A DNA stretch of 64,000 bases from Alphaproteobacteria bacterium (GCA_018821435.1 JAHJME010000017.1:108147-172146), one strand, 5' to 3'; positions 35,276 to 47,638 are shown, numbered from the stretch's first letter. Translations and numbers: made by a program. The notes: generated by a model from the letters alone, not told the origin.

Positions 35276-35889
35276 TCCTCGCCGCCGCGAGCCTCGAGCG
35301 CCATGCGCACAAGTTCCGACAGGCTCTCGGCTCCCATCTTCATCATCAGGTTGGCGCGATAGGCCTCGACCGTGCGCGGGCTGATGCCCAAGGCGCGGGC
35401 GATCTCCTTGTTGGACTCGCCCTTGAGCACGCCCTCCAGCACCTCACGCTCGCGGGCGGAGAGGCCGGCGATGCGCTCGGCGGTCTCGCTGCGGCGGCTG
35501 GTCCGGCTGGCGCGAACCTCGAGCTGGGTCAGGGCCTGGCGGACCGCGGCGACGATGGCGGCGCCCGAATAGGGCTTCTCGATCAGGTCCAGCGCACCGT
35601 TCTTCAGCGCCTCGACCGCCATCGGCACGTCGGCCTCGCCAGTGAGAACGATGACCGGGAACCGGGGCAGGCGGTCGCTGAGCCGGCGGAGCAGTTCCAG
35701 GCCGCTGATCTGCGGCATGTGCACGTCGGTGAGCACGCAGCCGCTGGTCGCGGTGTCCAGATCATCCAGGAACGCGCCCGCCGAGGCATGGGCGATCACG
35801 GAAAAGCCCGACGTCTCAAGCAGAGTCGTCAGCGACTCCCGCACCGCCTCATCGTCGTCGATGACATAGACCGTCCCCCCCGGGCTCAT
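35272..35889 (-). CDS. FixJ-like response regulator (receiver + LuxR HTH)
   Basis: A 205-residue transcription factor. The receiver is at 1-120 with Asp55 in CVLTDVHMPQISG, LTGEADVPMAV and Lys in IEKPY. The LuxR-type helix-turn-helix at 138-198 reads LSAREREVLEGVLKGESNKEIARALGISPRTVEAYRANLMMKMGA, the FixJ subfamily. It follows the sensor kinase by 4 bp in the same transcript. Confidence 0.95.
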   Translation of the reverse strand: MSPGGTVYVIDDDEAVRESLTTLLETSGFSVIAHASAGAFLDDLDTATSGCVLTDVHMPQISGLELLRRLSDRLPRFPVIVLTGEADVPMAVEALKNGALDLIEKPYSGAAIVAAVRQALTQLEVRASRTSRRSETAERIAGLSAREREVLEGVLKGESNKEIARALGISPRTVEAYRANLMMKMGAESLSELVRMALEARGGED

Positions 35890-35893
35890 TCGT

Positions 35894-36985
35894 TCAGACC
35901 TCCGCCTGGCTGCGCTTCAGCGTGAAATTGAACGTGGCTCCGCCGTCGGCATTGCCCTCAACCCACATCCGCCCTCCATGCGCCTCGATGATGCTGCGCG
36001 AGATCGACAAGCCGACGCCCATCCCTCCCACTTTACCACTGACAAAAGGTTGAAATAGACGATCGCTCAACTCAGGCGATACTCCCGGGCCCGTGTCCGC
36101 CACGCTGATCTGTACGAAGCCCGGATCGATCGCCCGCGTCACGATCTGCAGTTCGCGGCTGGGACAGCCTTCCATGGCCTCGGCGGCGTTGCGGACCAGG
36201 TTCAGCATGACCTGCTGCACCTGGATCCGGTCGGCCATCACCCGGTCGTCGCCGCGGTCGACGTCGTAGCGGACGGTCAGGCCGTCGCGCACGTCCGCGC
36301 CCAGCGCCACCTCAACGGCCTCCTGCACCATGCCGGAGGCGGATTCCTCGGCGGTGGCGATCTCGCCGCGATCGACGCTGGCGCGCACCCGCGCCACGAT
36401 CTGGCCGGCGCGGACGGCCTGGTCGGCGGCCTTGCGCACCAGTTCGCTCACCCGAGCGGGCGAGACCTCGTCGCGACCCAGCAACTGCTCGGCGGCGTTC
36501 AGATAATTGGCGATGGCGGTGAGCGGCTGGTTCAGTTCATGAGCCAGGGAGCCGGCCATCTCGCCCACCGCGTTCAAGCGCGACACCTGGATCATCCGCG
36601 ACTGGATATCCGCGAGCCGGTCCGCGGCGATCTTGGCGCGCCGCAGGCCGCGCTTGCGCATGCCGCCGGCGGCGGCGAACAGCAGTCCGAACGCCGCGTA
36701 GATCGCAATCGCGCCGGGCCCCAGCGGCGCGGCGCCCGCGGCGTTCAGGGCCCACTGGGCCACGGCGATACTCAGCACCGTGATCACGATGGCCGGCCAG
36801 AAGCCGCCCAGGAACGCCGCCAGGATCATCCCCGGCCAGCCCAAGAGGAACGGCGTGTTTGCGCCCAGGCTGTCCTGCAGCGGCACGCGCGACAGGACGA
36901 TCAGTCCGCCCAGCGCCAAGGCGGACAGTGGCGTCCACGCCTGCGCACGCCACCTCGCGAACGCGATCGACGTCGGCAATCGCAC
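35894..36985 (-). CDS. FixL-like membrane sensor histidine kinase
   Basis: A 363-residue kinase. Residues 18-110 hold three or four transmembrane helices, similar to DUF4118/MASE-like modules (LSALALGGLIVLSRVPL, GMILAAFLGGFWPAIVITVLSIAVAQW, AIAIYAAFGLLFAAAGG). The H-box GSLAHELNQPLTAIANYL has His149, and the FixL-type HATPase shows NLVRNAAEAM, VADTGPGV and GMGVGLSISRSI. It lacks the PAS/heme domain of true FixL, so it senses through the membrane segment. It forms an operon with the FixJ-like regulator. Confidence 0.93.
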   Translation of the reverse strand: MRLPTSIAFARWRAQAWTPLSALALGGLIVLSRVPLQDSLGANTPFLLGWPGMILAAFLGGFWPAIVITVLSIAVAQWALNAAGAAPLGPGAIAIYAAFGLLFAAAGGMRKRGLRRAKIAADRLADIQSRMIQVSRLNAVGEMAGSLAHELNQPLTAIANYLNAAEQLLGRDEVSPARVSELVRKAADQAVRAGQIVARVRASVDRGEIATAEESASGMVQEAVEVALGADVRDGLTVRYDVDRGDDRVMADRIQVQQVMLNLVRNAAEAMEGCPSRELQIVTRAIDPGFVQISVADTGPGVSPELSDRLFQPFVSGKVGGMGVGLSISRSIIEAHGGRMWVEGNADGGATFNFTLKRSQAEV

Positions 36986-37094
36986 GGGCTTACGCCCCCC
37001 ACACCCTCAGTCGAGGTAACCATACCCCGGCTTCAGGTCGTGACAATCCCAGATTGATCGGTCAGCCCGCGCCCGCTTTCCGAGCGAAAGAACA

Positions 37095-38204
37095 TTAATA
37101 GGTGACCACCGTTCGAATACTTGTGCCGGCGTGCATCAGGTCAAAGGCTTCGTTGATCCGATCCAGCGGAAGCTTGTGCGTGATCATCGGGTCGATCTCG
37201 ATCTTTCCGTCCATGTACCAGTCGACGATCTTCGGCGTGTCGGTGCGACCGCGCGCGCCACCGAACGCCGTGCCTTTCCACACCCGGCCGGTGACGAGCT
37301 GGAACGGACGCGTGGCGATCTCCTTGCCCGCCTCGGCCACGCCGATGATGATGCTCTCGCCCCAGCCGCGATGGCAGGCTTCGAGCGCCTGGCGCATGAC
37401 GGTCGTGTTGCCGGTGGCGTCGAACGTGTAATCGGCGCCTCCATCCGTCAATGCGACGAGATGGGCCACCAGATCGCCGGAAATATTCATCGGATTGACG
37501 AAATGGGTCATTCCGAAGCGTCGACCCCATTCCTCCCGGGCCGGGTTCAGGTCGACGCCGATGATCATGCCCGCGCCGACCATCTTCAGGCCCTGGATCA
37601 CGTTCAGGCCGATGCCGCCCAGGCCGAAGACCACGGCGTTGGCTCCCGGTTCGACCCCGGCCGTGTTGACCACCGCGCCGACGCCGGTGGTGACGCCGCA
37701 GCCGACGTAGCAGGCGGTTTCGAACGGCGCGTCCTTACGGATCTTGGCCACCGCGATCTCGGGCAGCACCGTGTAGTTCGAGAAGGTGGAGCAGCCCATA
37801 TAGTGGAAGACCGTCTGGCCCTTGTACGAGAACCGGCTGGTCCCGTCGGGCATCAGCCCCTTGCCCTGGGTGGCCCGGATCGCCGTGCAGAGGTTGGTCT
37901 TGCGGCTGAGGCAGCTTTTGCACTGCCGGCATTCCGGCGTGTAGAGCGGGATCACATGATCGCCCACCGCCACCGAGGTGACACCCGGACCGATCTCGAC
38001 CACCACGCCGGCGCCCTCGTGCCCCAGGACCGAGGGAAACAGGCCCTCGCTGTCCAGGCCGTCCAGGGTGTAGGCGTCGGTGTGGCAGACGCCCGTCGCC
38101 TTGATCTCCACCAGCACCTCGCCGGCGCGCGGACCCTCGAGGTCCAACTCGACGATCTCCAGCGGCTTCTTGGCCTCGAACGCCACGGCGGCCCGCGTCT
38201 TCAT
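37095..38204 (-). CDS. frmA: S-(hydroxymethyl)glutathione dehydrogenase (class III alcohol dehydrogenase)
   Basis: This enzyme oxidises the formaldehyde-glutathione adduct to S-formylglutathione, using NAD, and also reduces S-nitrosoglutathione. The 369-residue zinc enzyme has catalytic zinc ligands in [12 protein letters not shown] (Cys) and GHEGAG (His-Glu), and structural zinc cysteines [17 protein letters not shown]. The NAD loop is [29 protein letters not shown] is the family start (38204). No esterase partner (fghA) or FrmR-like regulator is adjacent; the next gene upstream is a divergent glucosidase. Confidence 0.96.
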   Translation of the reverse strand: MKTRAAVAFEAKKPLEIVELDLEGPRAGEVLVEIKATGVCHTDAYTLDGLDSEGLFPSVLGHEGAGVVVEIGPGVTSVAVGDHVIPLYTPECRQCKSCLSRKTNLCTAIRATQGKGLMPDGTSRFSYKGQTVFHYMGCSTFSNYTVLPEIAVAKIRKDAPFETACYVGCGVTTGVGAVVNTAGVEPGANAVVFGLGGIGLNVIQGLKMVGAGMIIGVDLNPAREEWGRRFGMTHFVNPMNISGDLVAHLVALTDGGADYTFDATGNTTVMRQALEACHRGWGESIIIGVAEAGKEIATRPFQLVTGRVWKGTAFGGARGRTDTPKIVDWYMDGKIEIDPMITHKLPLDRINEAFDLMHAGTSIRTVVTY

Positions 38205-38269
38205 CGCTTTTCCCTCGACTCGTTTAGCGGCCGGCAGCATTTCCGAACCCCGCGACGAAGGGAAGGCGA

Positions 38270-40729
38270 ATGCGCATGAGCAAGGCCGACGCCGGCGATC
38301 TGGACGCCCGCACCGACGACGTGCTCGCGCGGCTGACACGGGACGAGAAGGTCCGGCTGCTGGCCGGCGCCAGTTCCTTCGCCCTGCACGGGGTCGAGCG
38401 CCTGGGCGTGCCGTCTCTCAACATGACCGACGGCCCGACCGGCGTACGTTCCATCAAGGGCCAGCCGGCGACCGTCTTCCCAGTGGGTGTCGCGATCGCC
38501 GCCACCTGGAATCCGCAGACCGCGAAGGACGTGGCCGCGGCCATCGGGCGAGAAGCCCACGCCCTGGGCGACCAGGTGGTGCTGGCGCCGACCATCAACA
38601 TCATGCGCATCCCGACCTGGGGCCGGAACTTCGAGAGCTATTCGGAGGACCCCTATCTGGCCGGGATCATGGGAACGGCCTACGTCCAGGGGCTGCAGAG
38701 CGAGGGTGTCGGCGCCTCGCTCAAGCACTACGCCGCCAACAACCAGGAGCTGGAGCGCTTCCGCGTCGACGCCCGCGTGGATGAGCGCACGTTGCGCGAA
38801 ATCTACCTGGCCGCGTTCGAGCGTGTGATCCGCGAGGCCGACCCGTGGACGGTCATGGCCTCGTACAACAAGCTGAACGGAACCTACGCGTCCGAGCACC
38901 GCCGCCTGCTGACCGAGATCCTGAAGAACGAGTGGGGTTACGACGGCATGGTCGTGTCCGACTGGACCGCCGTGAAGTCCACGGCGCCATCGGCCAACGC
39001 CGGCATGGACCTGGAAATGCCCGGGCCGCCCCGGTGGTTCGGCGACAAGCTCATGGCCACCGTCGAGGCGGGTGAGGTCAGCCCGGCGCAGATCGACGAC
39101 AACGCGCGGCGCGTGCTGCGCCTGATCCTGCGGTCCGGGCTGATGGACGGCCCCCGGCCGGCCGGCGAGCTGCGCACACCGCGCCACCGGGTCATCGCCT
39201 TCGACGCGGCCTGCGAGGCGATGACTCTACTGAAGAACGATGGTGGCCTGCTGCCCTTGTCGCGCGACCTGAAGCGCGTGGCGGTGATCGGTCCCAACGC
39301 GGTGCGCTGCATGCTGCAGGGCGGCGGCAGTTCCCAGGTGGTGACCGACGCCGGTCGGTCGATCGCCGAGGGGGTTCGCGCGCTGCTCGGGGCCGCCGTG
39401 ACCGTGGTCGAGGCGCAAGGGGCCGACAACGACGCCGTACCTCCGCCTGCCGACCGGAGCCAGTTCAGTCCCACCGACGCCCGCGACGCCGAAGGGCTGA
39501 AGGCCGAGTACTTCGCGGGGCCGGAACTGGGCGGCGAGCCCACCAGCGTCAGCGTCGAGCGCCATCTGGTGCGTTGGATCAGCGGGGCCATGGCCGCCGC
39601 CAAACGCCCCCCCTACGGCTCGTTCCGCTGGACCGGCTGGTTCTGGCCGGAGGCCTCCGGGGTCTACGAGTTCAGTCTGCGGGCCACCGGGACGGCGCAC
39701 CTGACTCTGGACAGCGCGCCGTTGATCGGGCCGGACGCCGAGGCGAAACCCGACCGGCTGGATGTGATGGGAAACCTCGTTCCCCGTCGGCTCGCGACAA
39801 TGACGCTGGAAGGCGGCCGCGGCTATCCGATCCAACTCGACTACGTCCCGGCCGCGCCCGACCAGGACTATGTCGCCGTGGCTGTGCGCCCGCCCGCCGA
39901 ACCGATGAGCCGCGCGCTCGCGGCCGCGTCCGACGCTGATGCGGTAATCCTGGTCCTGGGCTCCGGCGCGGCGACCGAGGCCGAGGGCTACGACCGCCCC
40001 GACATGGACCTGCCCGGCCGCCAGGACGAGCTGGCCCGTGCAGTGCTGGCCGCCAACCGCAACACGGTGGTGGTGATGAACACCGGCTCGCCGTTCGCCA
40101 TGCCCTGGATCGACCAGGCCAAGGCGGTGCTGCAGATGTGGCTGCCGGGCGAAGCGGGCCCTAACGCGCTGGCCGCCGTCCTGTTAGGCCAGCGCGCGCC
40201 CGGCGGGCGCCTGCCAGTGACCTTCCCCAAGGCGTTCGGCGATCATCCGGCCCATGCCGCCAGCGCGGACCCGACCATCTGCGAGTACGCGGAAGGCCTG
40301 GGTGTCGGCTACCGCTGGTTCGACGACGCGCCCGTCCGGCCGCTGTTCCCGTTCGGCCATGGCCTGGCCTACACCACCTTCGAGATCTCCGATCTCGCGA
40401 CGCCGGCGACGACCGGGACGGGCGATCCGGTCCACATCGCAGTCAGCGTGACCAACACCGGCGATCGCGACGGCCAGGAGGTCGTGCAGGTCTATGTCGC
40501 GGCGCTGGACGCCGCCGTGCCGCGCCCGCCGAAGGAGCTGAAAACGTTCGCCAAGGTCGCCCTCACACCCGGCGAGACGACGCGCGTCAGCCTGGAACTG
40601 GAGCCGAACGCCTTCGCCTACTGGGACGTGGACACCGGCGCTTGGCGCGTCGATCCCGGCGCCTACGACGTCCTGGTCGGCCGGTCGGCCGGCGACATCC
40701 GCGTGAAGGCGACCGTCCGTCTGACTTAG
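38270..40729 (+). CDS. Glycoside hydrolase family 3 beta-glucosidase with PA14 domain
   Basis: An 819-residue GH3 enzyme. The TIM-barrel domain (1-290) contains [39 protein letters not shown] and the nucleophile Asp in [13 protein letters not shown] second domain follows, with an inserted PA14 (about 400-540: [45 protein letters not shown]). Last is a fibronectin-III-like domain ([11 protein letters not shown]). No signal peptide is evident, so it is probably cytoplasmic. It cleaves terminal beta-linked sugars. Confidence 0.95.
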   Translation: MRMSKADAGDLDARTDDVLARLTRDEKVRLLAGASSFALHGVERLGVPSLNMTDGPTGVRSIKGQPATVFPVGVAIAATWNPQTAKDVAAAIGREAHALGDQVVLAPTINIMRIPTWGRNFESYSEDPYLAGIMGTAYVQGLQSEGVGASLKHYAANNQELERFRVDARVDERTLREIYLAAFERVIREADPWTVMASYNKLNGTYASEHRRLLTEILKNEWGYDGMVVSDWTAVKSTAPSANAGMDLEMPGPPRWFGDKLMATVEAGEVSPAQIDDNARRVLRLILRSGLMDGPRPAGELRTPRHRVIAFDAACEAMTLLKNDGGLLPLSRDLKRVAVIGPNAVRCMLQGGGSSQVVTDAGRSIAEGVRALLGAAVTVVEAQGADNDAVPPPADRSQFSPTDARDAEGLKAEYFAGPELGGEPTSVSVERHLVRWISGAMAAAKRPPYGSFRWTGWFWPEASGVYEFSLRATGTAHLTLDSAPLIGPDAEAKPDRLDVMGNLVPRRLATMTLEGGRGYPIQLDYVPAAPDQDYVAVAVRPPAEPMSRALAAASDADAVILVLGSGAATEAEGYDRPDMDLPGRQDELARAVLAANRNTVVVMNTGSPFAMPWIDQAKAVLQMWLPGEAGPNALAAVLLGQRAPGGRLPVTFPKAFGDHPAHAASADPTICEYAEGLGVGYRWFDDAPVRPLFPFGHGLAYTTFEISDLATPATTGTGDPVHIAVSVTNTGDRDGQEVVQVYVAALDAAVPRPPKELKTFAKVALTPGETTRVSLELEPNAFAYWDVDTGAWRVDPGAYDVLVGRSAGDIRVKATVRLT

Positions 40730-41973
40730 ACGTGCAGGCGCACGGGCAGGGTCTCGTAGCCCTTCACGAAGCTGGACCGGACCCGCTTCGGCTCGCCCAT
40801 CACCTCGATGTGGCGGAAGCGCTTCAGGATCTCTTCCCAGACGATCTTGAGCTGAAGTTCGGCCAGCCGGTTCCCGACGCAGCGGTGGATGCCGAAGCCG
40901 AACGACAGATGCTGGCGCGGCCGCGCGCGGTCGATGACGAAGCTGTCCGCGTTCTCGATCTCGGTGTCGTCGCGGTTGCCGCTGACGTACCACATGACGA
41001 CCTTGTCGCCTTTCTTGATGGATTGGCCGGCCAGTTCGACATCCTCCAGCGCGGTGCGGCGCATGTGGGCCAGCGGCGTCTGCCAGCGGATGATCTCGGG
41101 CACCATGCTGGCGACCAGGCCGTGGTCGGCGCGCAGCTTGTCGTACTCGGCGGGGAACTGGTTCAGCGCCAGGACGCCGCCGCTGATCGAATTGCGCGTG
41201 GTATCGTTGCCGCCGATGATCAGCAGCAGCAGATTGCCCAGGTATTCGTCGGGCGACATGTTTCGGGTCGACTCGCCGTGGGCCAGCATCGAGATCAGGT
41301 CGCCGCGCGGCGGTTCGTTCACCCGCTCGTTCCAGAGCCGGGTGAAATAGGCCAGGCATTCCATCAGCTCGACTTGGCGCGCTTCCTCGGTCTCCACCAG
41401 GGCGCCGGGCATCGGTTGGGTCGTGCCCACATCGGACCAGTGGGTCAGCTTGCGGCGATCCTCGAACGGGAAGTCGAAGAGGGTGGCCAGCATCTGGGTG
41501 GTCAGCTCGATCGAGACCCGCTCGACCCAGTTGAAAGTCTCGCCGATGGGCAGCGCGTCCAGGATCTTGGCCGCCCGCCCCCGGATGATCGGCTCCATCA
41601 ACGCCAGGTTCTGGGGCGCCACGATGGGACTTACCGTCTTGCGCTGCACGTCATGGCGCGGCGGGTCCATGGCGATGAAGCTGGAGCGGCGGTATTCCAT
41701 CGGCTGGTCGCGAAGCGCGATCCCGCCAAGCGAGGCGTCCGACGAGAAGACCCCGTGGTTGGTGTCCACGGCCATGATGTCCTGATAGCGCGTGACGGAC
41801 CAGTACGGCCCATACTCGCTTTCCCGGCAGTAATGCACAGGCGCCTCCCGGCGCAAGCGCTCGAAGTACGGCCAGAAGGCGTCGTTCAGGAACAGCTCCG
41901 GATCGCCCGGATGCAGGTCTTCCAGCGGCGTGGAATAAGCCAGATCGCGCAGGTTCGCGGCGCCGTCCGCCAT
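40726..41973 (-). CDS. Cytochrome P450
   Basis: A 415-residue soluble bacterial P450. The I-helix reads [14 protein letters not shown], the K-helix ExxR is in PEIIRWQTP, and the heme-thiolate loop [15 protein letters not shown] carries the axial Cys. ATG 41973 is preceded by AGGGAG. It resembles CYPs acting on terpenes, sterols or aromatic side chains. No ferredoxin or reductase gene is adjacent, so redox partners must come from elsewhere. Convergent with the GH3 gene by a 4-bp overlap. Confidence 0.95.
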   Translation of the reverse strand: MADGAANLRDLAYSTPLEDLHPGDPELFLNDAFWPYFERLRREAPVHYCRESEYGPYWSVTRYQDIMAVDTNHGVFSSDASLGGIALRDQPMEYRRSSFIAMDPPRHDVQRKTVSPIVAPQNLALMEPIIRGRAAKILDALPIGETFNWVERVSIELTTQMLATLFDFPFEDRRKLTHWSDVGTTQPMPGALVETEEARQVELMECLAYFTRLWNERVNEPPRGDLISMLAHGESTRNMSPDEYLGNLLLLIIGGNDTTRNSISGGVLALNQFPAEYDKLRADHGLVASMVPEIIRWQTPLAHMRRTALEDVELAGQSIKKGDKVVMWYVSGNRDDTEIENADSFVIDRARPRQHLSFGFGIHRCVGNRLAELQLKIVWEEILKRFRHIEVMGEPKRVRSSFVKGYETLPVRLHV

Positions 41974-42111
41974 GATGTTACTCCCTGACTCGCGGCGCCT
42001 GCCTGGGCGTCCGTCTCGTAAGGCAAGCATGCGCCCATCGCGTTGGTGCGCCAAGACCCGGCGGACGTCTATCTGGGCCTGACGCCACGGCGCCTTCGCT
42101 ACAGTGGCCGG

Positions 42112-42717
42112 ATGCAAGCGCTGCGCGCCCGTATCGAAGGTCACCTTGCGGGGTTCGACCGCATCGCCCTGGACACCGGCGACCGCCGCCGCGCGGCCGT
42201 GGCCATCGTGCTGTCGCCCACGGACCAGGGACCGGCCTGGCTGCTGACGCGCCGCGCCCTGCACATGCGGCGCGGGGCCGGGAACTATGCCCTGCCAGGC
42301 GGCAATGTGGAGCCCGGCGAGGACGCCATCGACGCCGCCCTGCGCGAGACCGAGGAGGAGCTGGGCATCCGCCTGGGACGCGGGTCGGCCCTGGGCCTGC
42401 TGGACGATTTCGTCACCCTGGGCGGCCATGTCGTGACGCCGGTCGTGGTCCTGACGGATGAACGATTGACCCTGAAGCCCAATCCGGACGAGGTGCACGA
42501 CGCTTGGTTCGTGCCGCTGTCCGACCTGGACCATCCGCGCGCGCCGCGTCGGGAGGCGCATCCGGACGGCGGGCCGTCGATCCTGCGGATGTATGCGCGC
42601 GGCAGCTGGATCAACCCGCCCACCGCCGCCTGGCTCTACCAGTTCCGGGAAGTCTGCCTGCACGGCCGCCCCTGCCGGACCGACGCCATCGGCCAGCCCA
42701 ACTGGACGGCGAACTAG
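42112..42717 (+). CDS. Nudix hydrolase, CoA pyrophosphatase-like
   Basis: A 201-residue Nudix protein. The Nudix box [24 protein letters not shown] is complete, and the preceding [22 protein letters not shown] matches the NudL/CoAse type. It probably hydrolyses CoA or its derivatives to 4'-phosphopantetheine and ADP. ATG 42112 is used; an upstream frame extension looks spurious. It abuts the convergent monooxygenase gene with no gap. Confidence 0.9.
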   Translation: MQALRARIEGHLAGFDRIALDTGDRRRAAVAIVLSPTDQGPAWLLTRRALHMRRGAGNYALPGGNVEPGEDAIDAALRETEEELGIRLGRGSALGLLDDFVTLGGHVVTPVVVLTDERLTLKPNPDEVHDAWFVPLSDLDHPRAPRREAHPDGGPSILRMYARGSWINPPTAAWLYQFREVCLHGRPCRTDAIGQPNWTAN

Positions 42718-43959
42718 CTAGCGGGCCGCCTCGTTGATCTGCGCCTTGGCCCGCGAGGCGGGCACCACCGGGATCTCGTGGTCCTCCAGCGGTCGCATCC
42801 AGCGTTTCCGGGCCATGGCGGCGTCCAGATAAGGCTGCAGCTCGGCGGCCTTCTTCGCCTCCCGGGCCGCGGTCTGCGCCTTGAACGCCGGCATCACCTC
42901 GGCGGCGAACAGCTCCAGGGACTGGCAGATGTGGTCGTACTGGTTGCGGCCGGCCTGCTGCATGAAGATCACCTGATCCACGCCCGCGGCTTCGAACGCG
43001 GCGATGTGGGCGCGGATGTCGTCCGGCGTGCCGATGCCGCTGGCGTTGTCCTTGGCGGCCCGGCGGGCGGCGATGATCTCGTCGTCGCTGGCCGCACGGC
43101 TCTTCTGGAAGTCGGCGAACAGGTTCGAGCGTCCGGGGACCACGTCGTGCGCCACCAGGGCGTTGACCGCATAGGAGAAGAACTCGAACCCCTCCTGCCC
43201 CCGCCGGATCGCCTCGTCGCGGTCCGGATGGACCGAGAAGTTCGAGACCATGGCGATGTTGGCGTTCACCGCATGGCCGATCGGCACGCAGTCCTCGGAC
43301 TTGATGATCCCGTAGTAGATTTCGGCCCAGGCCCGCGCCTCCTGCGGATCGACGAACGAGAAGGCCAGCGCGCCCAGCCCCTTCGACGCCGCCACCTTGA
43401 TCGTGTCGCGGTTGGTGCAGGCCATCCACATCGGCGGGTGCGGGGTCTGGACCGGCTTCGGCACGATGTTGCGGCACGGCATGGAGAAGCCCACCCCCTC
43501 GAACCCCGGATAGGGGTCCATCACCATCATGTTGGCGATCTGTTCGGCCGCCTCCAGCGCCAGCGCCCGCTTGTCCCGCGCCGGGATGCCGAAGCCGCCC
43601 AGCTCAAGCCGGGTCGCGCCTTCACCGACCCCGAAATCCAGCCGGCCCTTCGAGATGATGTCCAGCGTGCCCAACCCCTCGGCCGTGCGGGCGGGGTGGT
43701 TGTAATTGGGGATCACCTGGCGGATGCCGTGACCCAGGCGGATGGTCTTGGTCAGGGCCGCGCAGGCCGCCAGGAACACTTCCGGCGCGGAGGAGTGCGA
43801 ATATTCCTCCAGGAAGTGGTGCTCGACCTCCCAGGCGTAGTCGTAGCCCAGCCGGTCGGCCAGCTGCACCTGCTCCAGCGCGTCGTGGAACAGCCGCGCC
43901 TCGTCCCCTGGGTTCCAGGGCTTCGGAAGCTGGTGTTCGTAGAAGATGCCGAAGCGCAT
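42718..43959 (-). CDS. LLM class flavin-dependent oxidoreductase
   Basis: A 413-residue luciferase-like monooxygenase (FMN-dependent, TIM barrel). It starts MRFGIFYEHQLPKPW with GGAGGAAC upstream. It includes YDYAWEVEHHFLEEYSHSSAPEVFLAA, TIRLGHGIRQVIPNYNHPARTAE and LDIISKGRLDFGVGEGATRLELGGFGI, as in alkanal and nitrilotriacetate-type LLM enzymes. Substrate unknown; a separate NADH:flavin reductase would be needed. Confidence 0.93.
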   Translation of the reverse strand: MRFGIFYEHQLPKPWNPGDEARLFHDALEQVQLADRLGYDYAWEVEHHFLEEYSHSSAPEVFLAACAALTKTIRLGHGIRQVIPNYNHPARTAEGLGTLDIISKGRLDFGVGEGATRLELGGFGIPARDKRALALEAAEQIANMMVMDPYPGFEGVGFSMPCRNIVPKPVQTPHPPMWMACTNRDTIKVAASKGLGALAFSFVDPQEARAWAEIYYGIIKSEDCVPIGHAVNANIAMVSNFSVHPDRDEAIRRGQEGFEFFSYAVNALVAHDVVPGRSNLFADFQKSRAASDDEIIAARRAAKDNASGIGTPDDIRAHIAAFEAAGVDQVIFMQQAGRNQYDHICQSLELFAAEVMPAFKAQTAAREAKKAAELQPYLDAAMARKRWMRPLEDHEIPVVPASRAKAQINEAAR

Positions 43960-44138
43960 GGATGTTCCTCCGCCGGCCGTTCTGACGACGGACCTGGGTC
44001 GCAAGTACGGGGCGGGGCGCCCGCCTTTGCAAGCGCCTTCGACGGCAGACCCCCTATCGGGGGAGGCCGCGCACCCCGTCGACATGTGAGATCTAGGTTC
44101 GACGCGGCGGTTCGAGCTGCAAGTCTGGAGTTCCTCGC

Positions 44139-44924
44139 ATGCGCTTCGCCACCCTCTTCGCCGCCGCGGCCTGCAGCCTCACCCTGGTCGGATCGCCCGC
44201 CGCCGCCGGCGTCCTGGTTGCATCGGGCGACGAGTGGCAGCTGTCCACGGCCGCCTACCAGGGCGACTACGCGGCGGGCACTCAAGGCTTCGTGAAGAGC
44301 CTCGCCGGCACCTTCGGCGGCACGAACTATCTCTTCCTGACCGGGAACACGAACGTGCCCGTGTCGCAGCTCAGCGACGCCGCCGCGCAGTTCGCGTCCC
44401 TGGGCAAGACCGTCAGCTATTCCGCCAGCTTCGATCCCGTGGCCGCCGCGGCCTATGACGCCGTCTTCCACTTCGGCCAGCTGATCGACCAGGGGGCAGT
44501 GGCGAGCTACGTCAACGGCGGCGGCAACGCCTATGTTTCGCTGGGCGGCGGCTGGTACGGCACGGCGGCCGGTGAGGCGGCGGCCTGGAACCCGACGCTG
44601 GCGACCTTCGGCCTCGTGGCCGGCTCGACCTGGTTCCCGGGGACGGGCTTCGTCCAGGCGACCGTGACCTCCGGCCCCGCCGAGGCGACTTCGCTCATCT
44701 GGGGCTATGGCCAGTCGATCGAGAAGCTCTCGCCGGCCGCCTCCAGCCAATCCTACATCCGCGGCAGCTTCGCCGGTGGCCCCACCGACATCGGCCTGAT
44801 CGGGGCCAGCGTCACGCTGGCTGCGCCGGACGGCGTGCCGGAACCATCCACCTGGGCCCTGATGATCCTGGGCTTCGGCGCCGTCGGCGCCATGAGCCGT
44901 CGCCGGATGGCCCACGCCGCCTGA
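44139..44924 (+). CDS. PEPxxWA-CTERM sorted exoprotein
   Basis: A 261-residue secreted protein with a signal peptide (MRFATLFAAAACSLTLVGSPAAA). The C-terminal sorting signal is VPEPSTWALMILGFGAVGAMSRRRM (about 233-257): PEP motif, hydrophobic helix, Arg cluster. The body is small-residue rich (VSLGGGWYGTAAGEAAAW). PEP-CTERM proteins are processed by an exosortase and go to the outer surface or exopolysaccharide. No exosortase is in this window. Confidence 0.92.
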   Translation: MRFATLFAAAACSLTLVGSPAAAGVLVASGDEWQLSTAAYQGDYAAGTQGFVKSLAGTFGGTNYLFLTGNTNVPVSQLSDAAAQFASLGKTVSYSASFDPVAAAAYDAVFHFGQLIDQGAVASYVNGGGNAYVSLGGGWYGTAAGEAAAWNPTLATFGLVAGSTWFPGTGFVQATVTSGPAEATSLIWGYGQSIEKLSPAASSQSYIRGSFAGGPTDIGLIGASVTLAAPDGVPEPSTWALMILGFGAVGAMSRRRMAHAA

Positions 44925-45001
44925 GGTTCACGGGGCTGCACAGTTCGACCTCGGAACCATCATTGGCGCCGAGGGTGATTCGGGCGTGACACTCCGCGCC
45001 C

Positions 45002-46270
45002 ATGGCCCACCCCTATGCGGAGCTTTTGAAGGACCGGGACGTCCGGATCCTGTGGAGCGGCCTGTCGCTGTCGGCGATCGGCAGCGAGCTGTTCCGCGTT
45101 GGCGCGATCTGGCTGGCGGCCGAGACGGCGGGGGCCGATGCGTCCTTGATGGTGACGGCCCAGGCGGCGGCGATGTTGGCGGTCAGCCTGCTGGCCGGCC
45201 CGCTGATCGAGATGGTCCCGCGCCGGACGTTCCTGGTGGCGGGTGAGATCGTATCGGCCGTGGGGGCCGGCCTGGTCGTTGTCGCGGGCCTGACCTGGGG
45301 CATGAGCCTGCCCATGCTGGTGGTTTCGAGCACGGCGCTGAGCGCCATCGGCGTGATGGCGCGGCCGGTGTTCCTGTCGAGCCTGCCGATGGTGGCGCCC
45401 GGCAAGCTGCGCGAGGTGAACGGCCTCTTCGATTCCTCCGTGCGAATTGCCCAGGCCGCTGGGCCGTTCCTGGCGGCGCTGGCGCTGAAGGTGATGGCGC
45501 CGATCCATCTGTTGACCGCCAATGCGGTCACCTTCCTGGCCTCCGCCTTGGCCGTGGCGCTGGTGGGCCGACGGCTGGAAAACCACGCAGATCGACGGGC
45601 GGCCGCGCCGGGCGTGTTCCGGCGGCTGGCCAGAGGCGCCTACGCGGCGAGCGCCTGTCCAGGCGTCTGGAGCGTGCTCATCGCCACCGGGGTCCGCGGC
45701 GGGGGCTATGCCTTGGGCTATACGGTCGCCGTGCCGCTGCTGTTCGTGCAGGGCGGAGTCGGCCTGTCGGGACTGGCGATCGTGATGGGCGTGGGCGCGA
45801 CGGCCGAGATAATCTCCACGCCCCTGCTGGTGCTGACCCAGGCGCGGCGGCCTCTGCGACGACTGTTTCAAGGCTATGTGATGATCGGCGCCAGCCTTTC
45901 GGTCATGGGCGCGATCGCCATCGCGCTGACCGACGCTCCGACAGCCTGGCTGGTGGCGAGTATGGCGGCGGCCGCGGCGTTGGTGGGCGTGGGCAACAGC
46001 GTCGCGACCTTGCAGATCACCACCTTCTTCGCCAGCCGCCTCGCCAGCGACGACTACGCCGCGGTGCTGCGCCTTCGCATGGTGACGATCATCGGCTCGA
46101 TGATGGCGGCCACCGCCGCGGGACCCTGGATTTTGGGATGGCTCGGCCCGGCCGCCACCATCGCGGCCTGCGGCGTGGTGGCAGCCATCGCCGGGATCGC
46201 AGGCATGCTGAGCGGGCCGGCACGGCGCCTGGGCCCCGGATTCGCCGAACCCGAGCCCAAAGCCGAATGA
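45002..46270 (+). CDS. MFS transporter (enterobactin exporter EntS-like)
   Basis: A 422-residue 12-helix transporter of the MFS_3/EntS-like type. It starts with AELLKDRDVRILWSGLSLSAIGSELFRVGAIWLAAE and has LLAGPLIEMVPRRTFLVAGEIVSAVGAGL in the loop 2-3 region. Members export siderophores or drugs; no siderophore genes are nearby, so the substrate is open. It is 77 bp past the PEP-CTERM gene. Confidence 0.9.
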   Translation: MAHPYAELLKDRDVRILWSGLSLSAIGSELFRVGAIWLAAETAGADASLMVTAQAAAMLAVSLLAGPLIEMVPRRTFLVAGEIVSAVGAGLVVVAGLTWGMSLPMLVVSSTALSAIGVMARPVFLSSLPMVAPGKLREVNGLFDSSVRIAQAAGPFLAALALKVMAPIHLLTANAVTFLASALAVALVGRRLENHADRRAAAPGVFRRLARGAYAASACPGVWSVLIATGVRGGGYALGYTVAVPLLFVQGGVGLSGLAIVMGVGATAEIISTPLLVLTQARRPLRRLFQGYVMIGASLSVMGAIAIALTDAPTAWLVASMAAAAALVGVGNSVATLQITTFFASRLASDDYAAVLRLRMVTIIGSMMAATAAGPWILGWLGPAATIAACGVVAAIAGIAGMLSGPARRLGPGFAEPEPKAE

Positions 46271-46338
46271 CATAACGCGCGGGGGGTGGCGAACCCGCCG
46301 CGAAGCTGATTTCGTGAGGCCAGCAAAGGACGCGCGCC

Positions 46339-47638
<1,300 letters not shown>

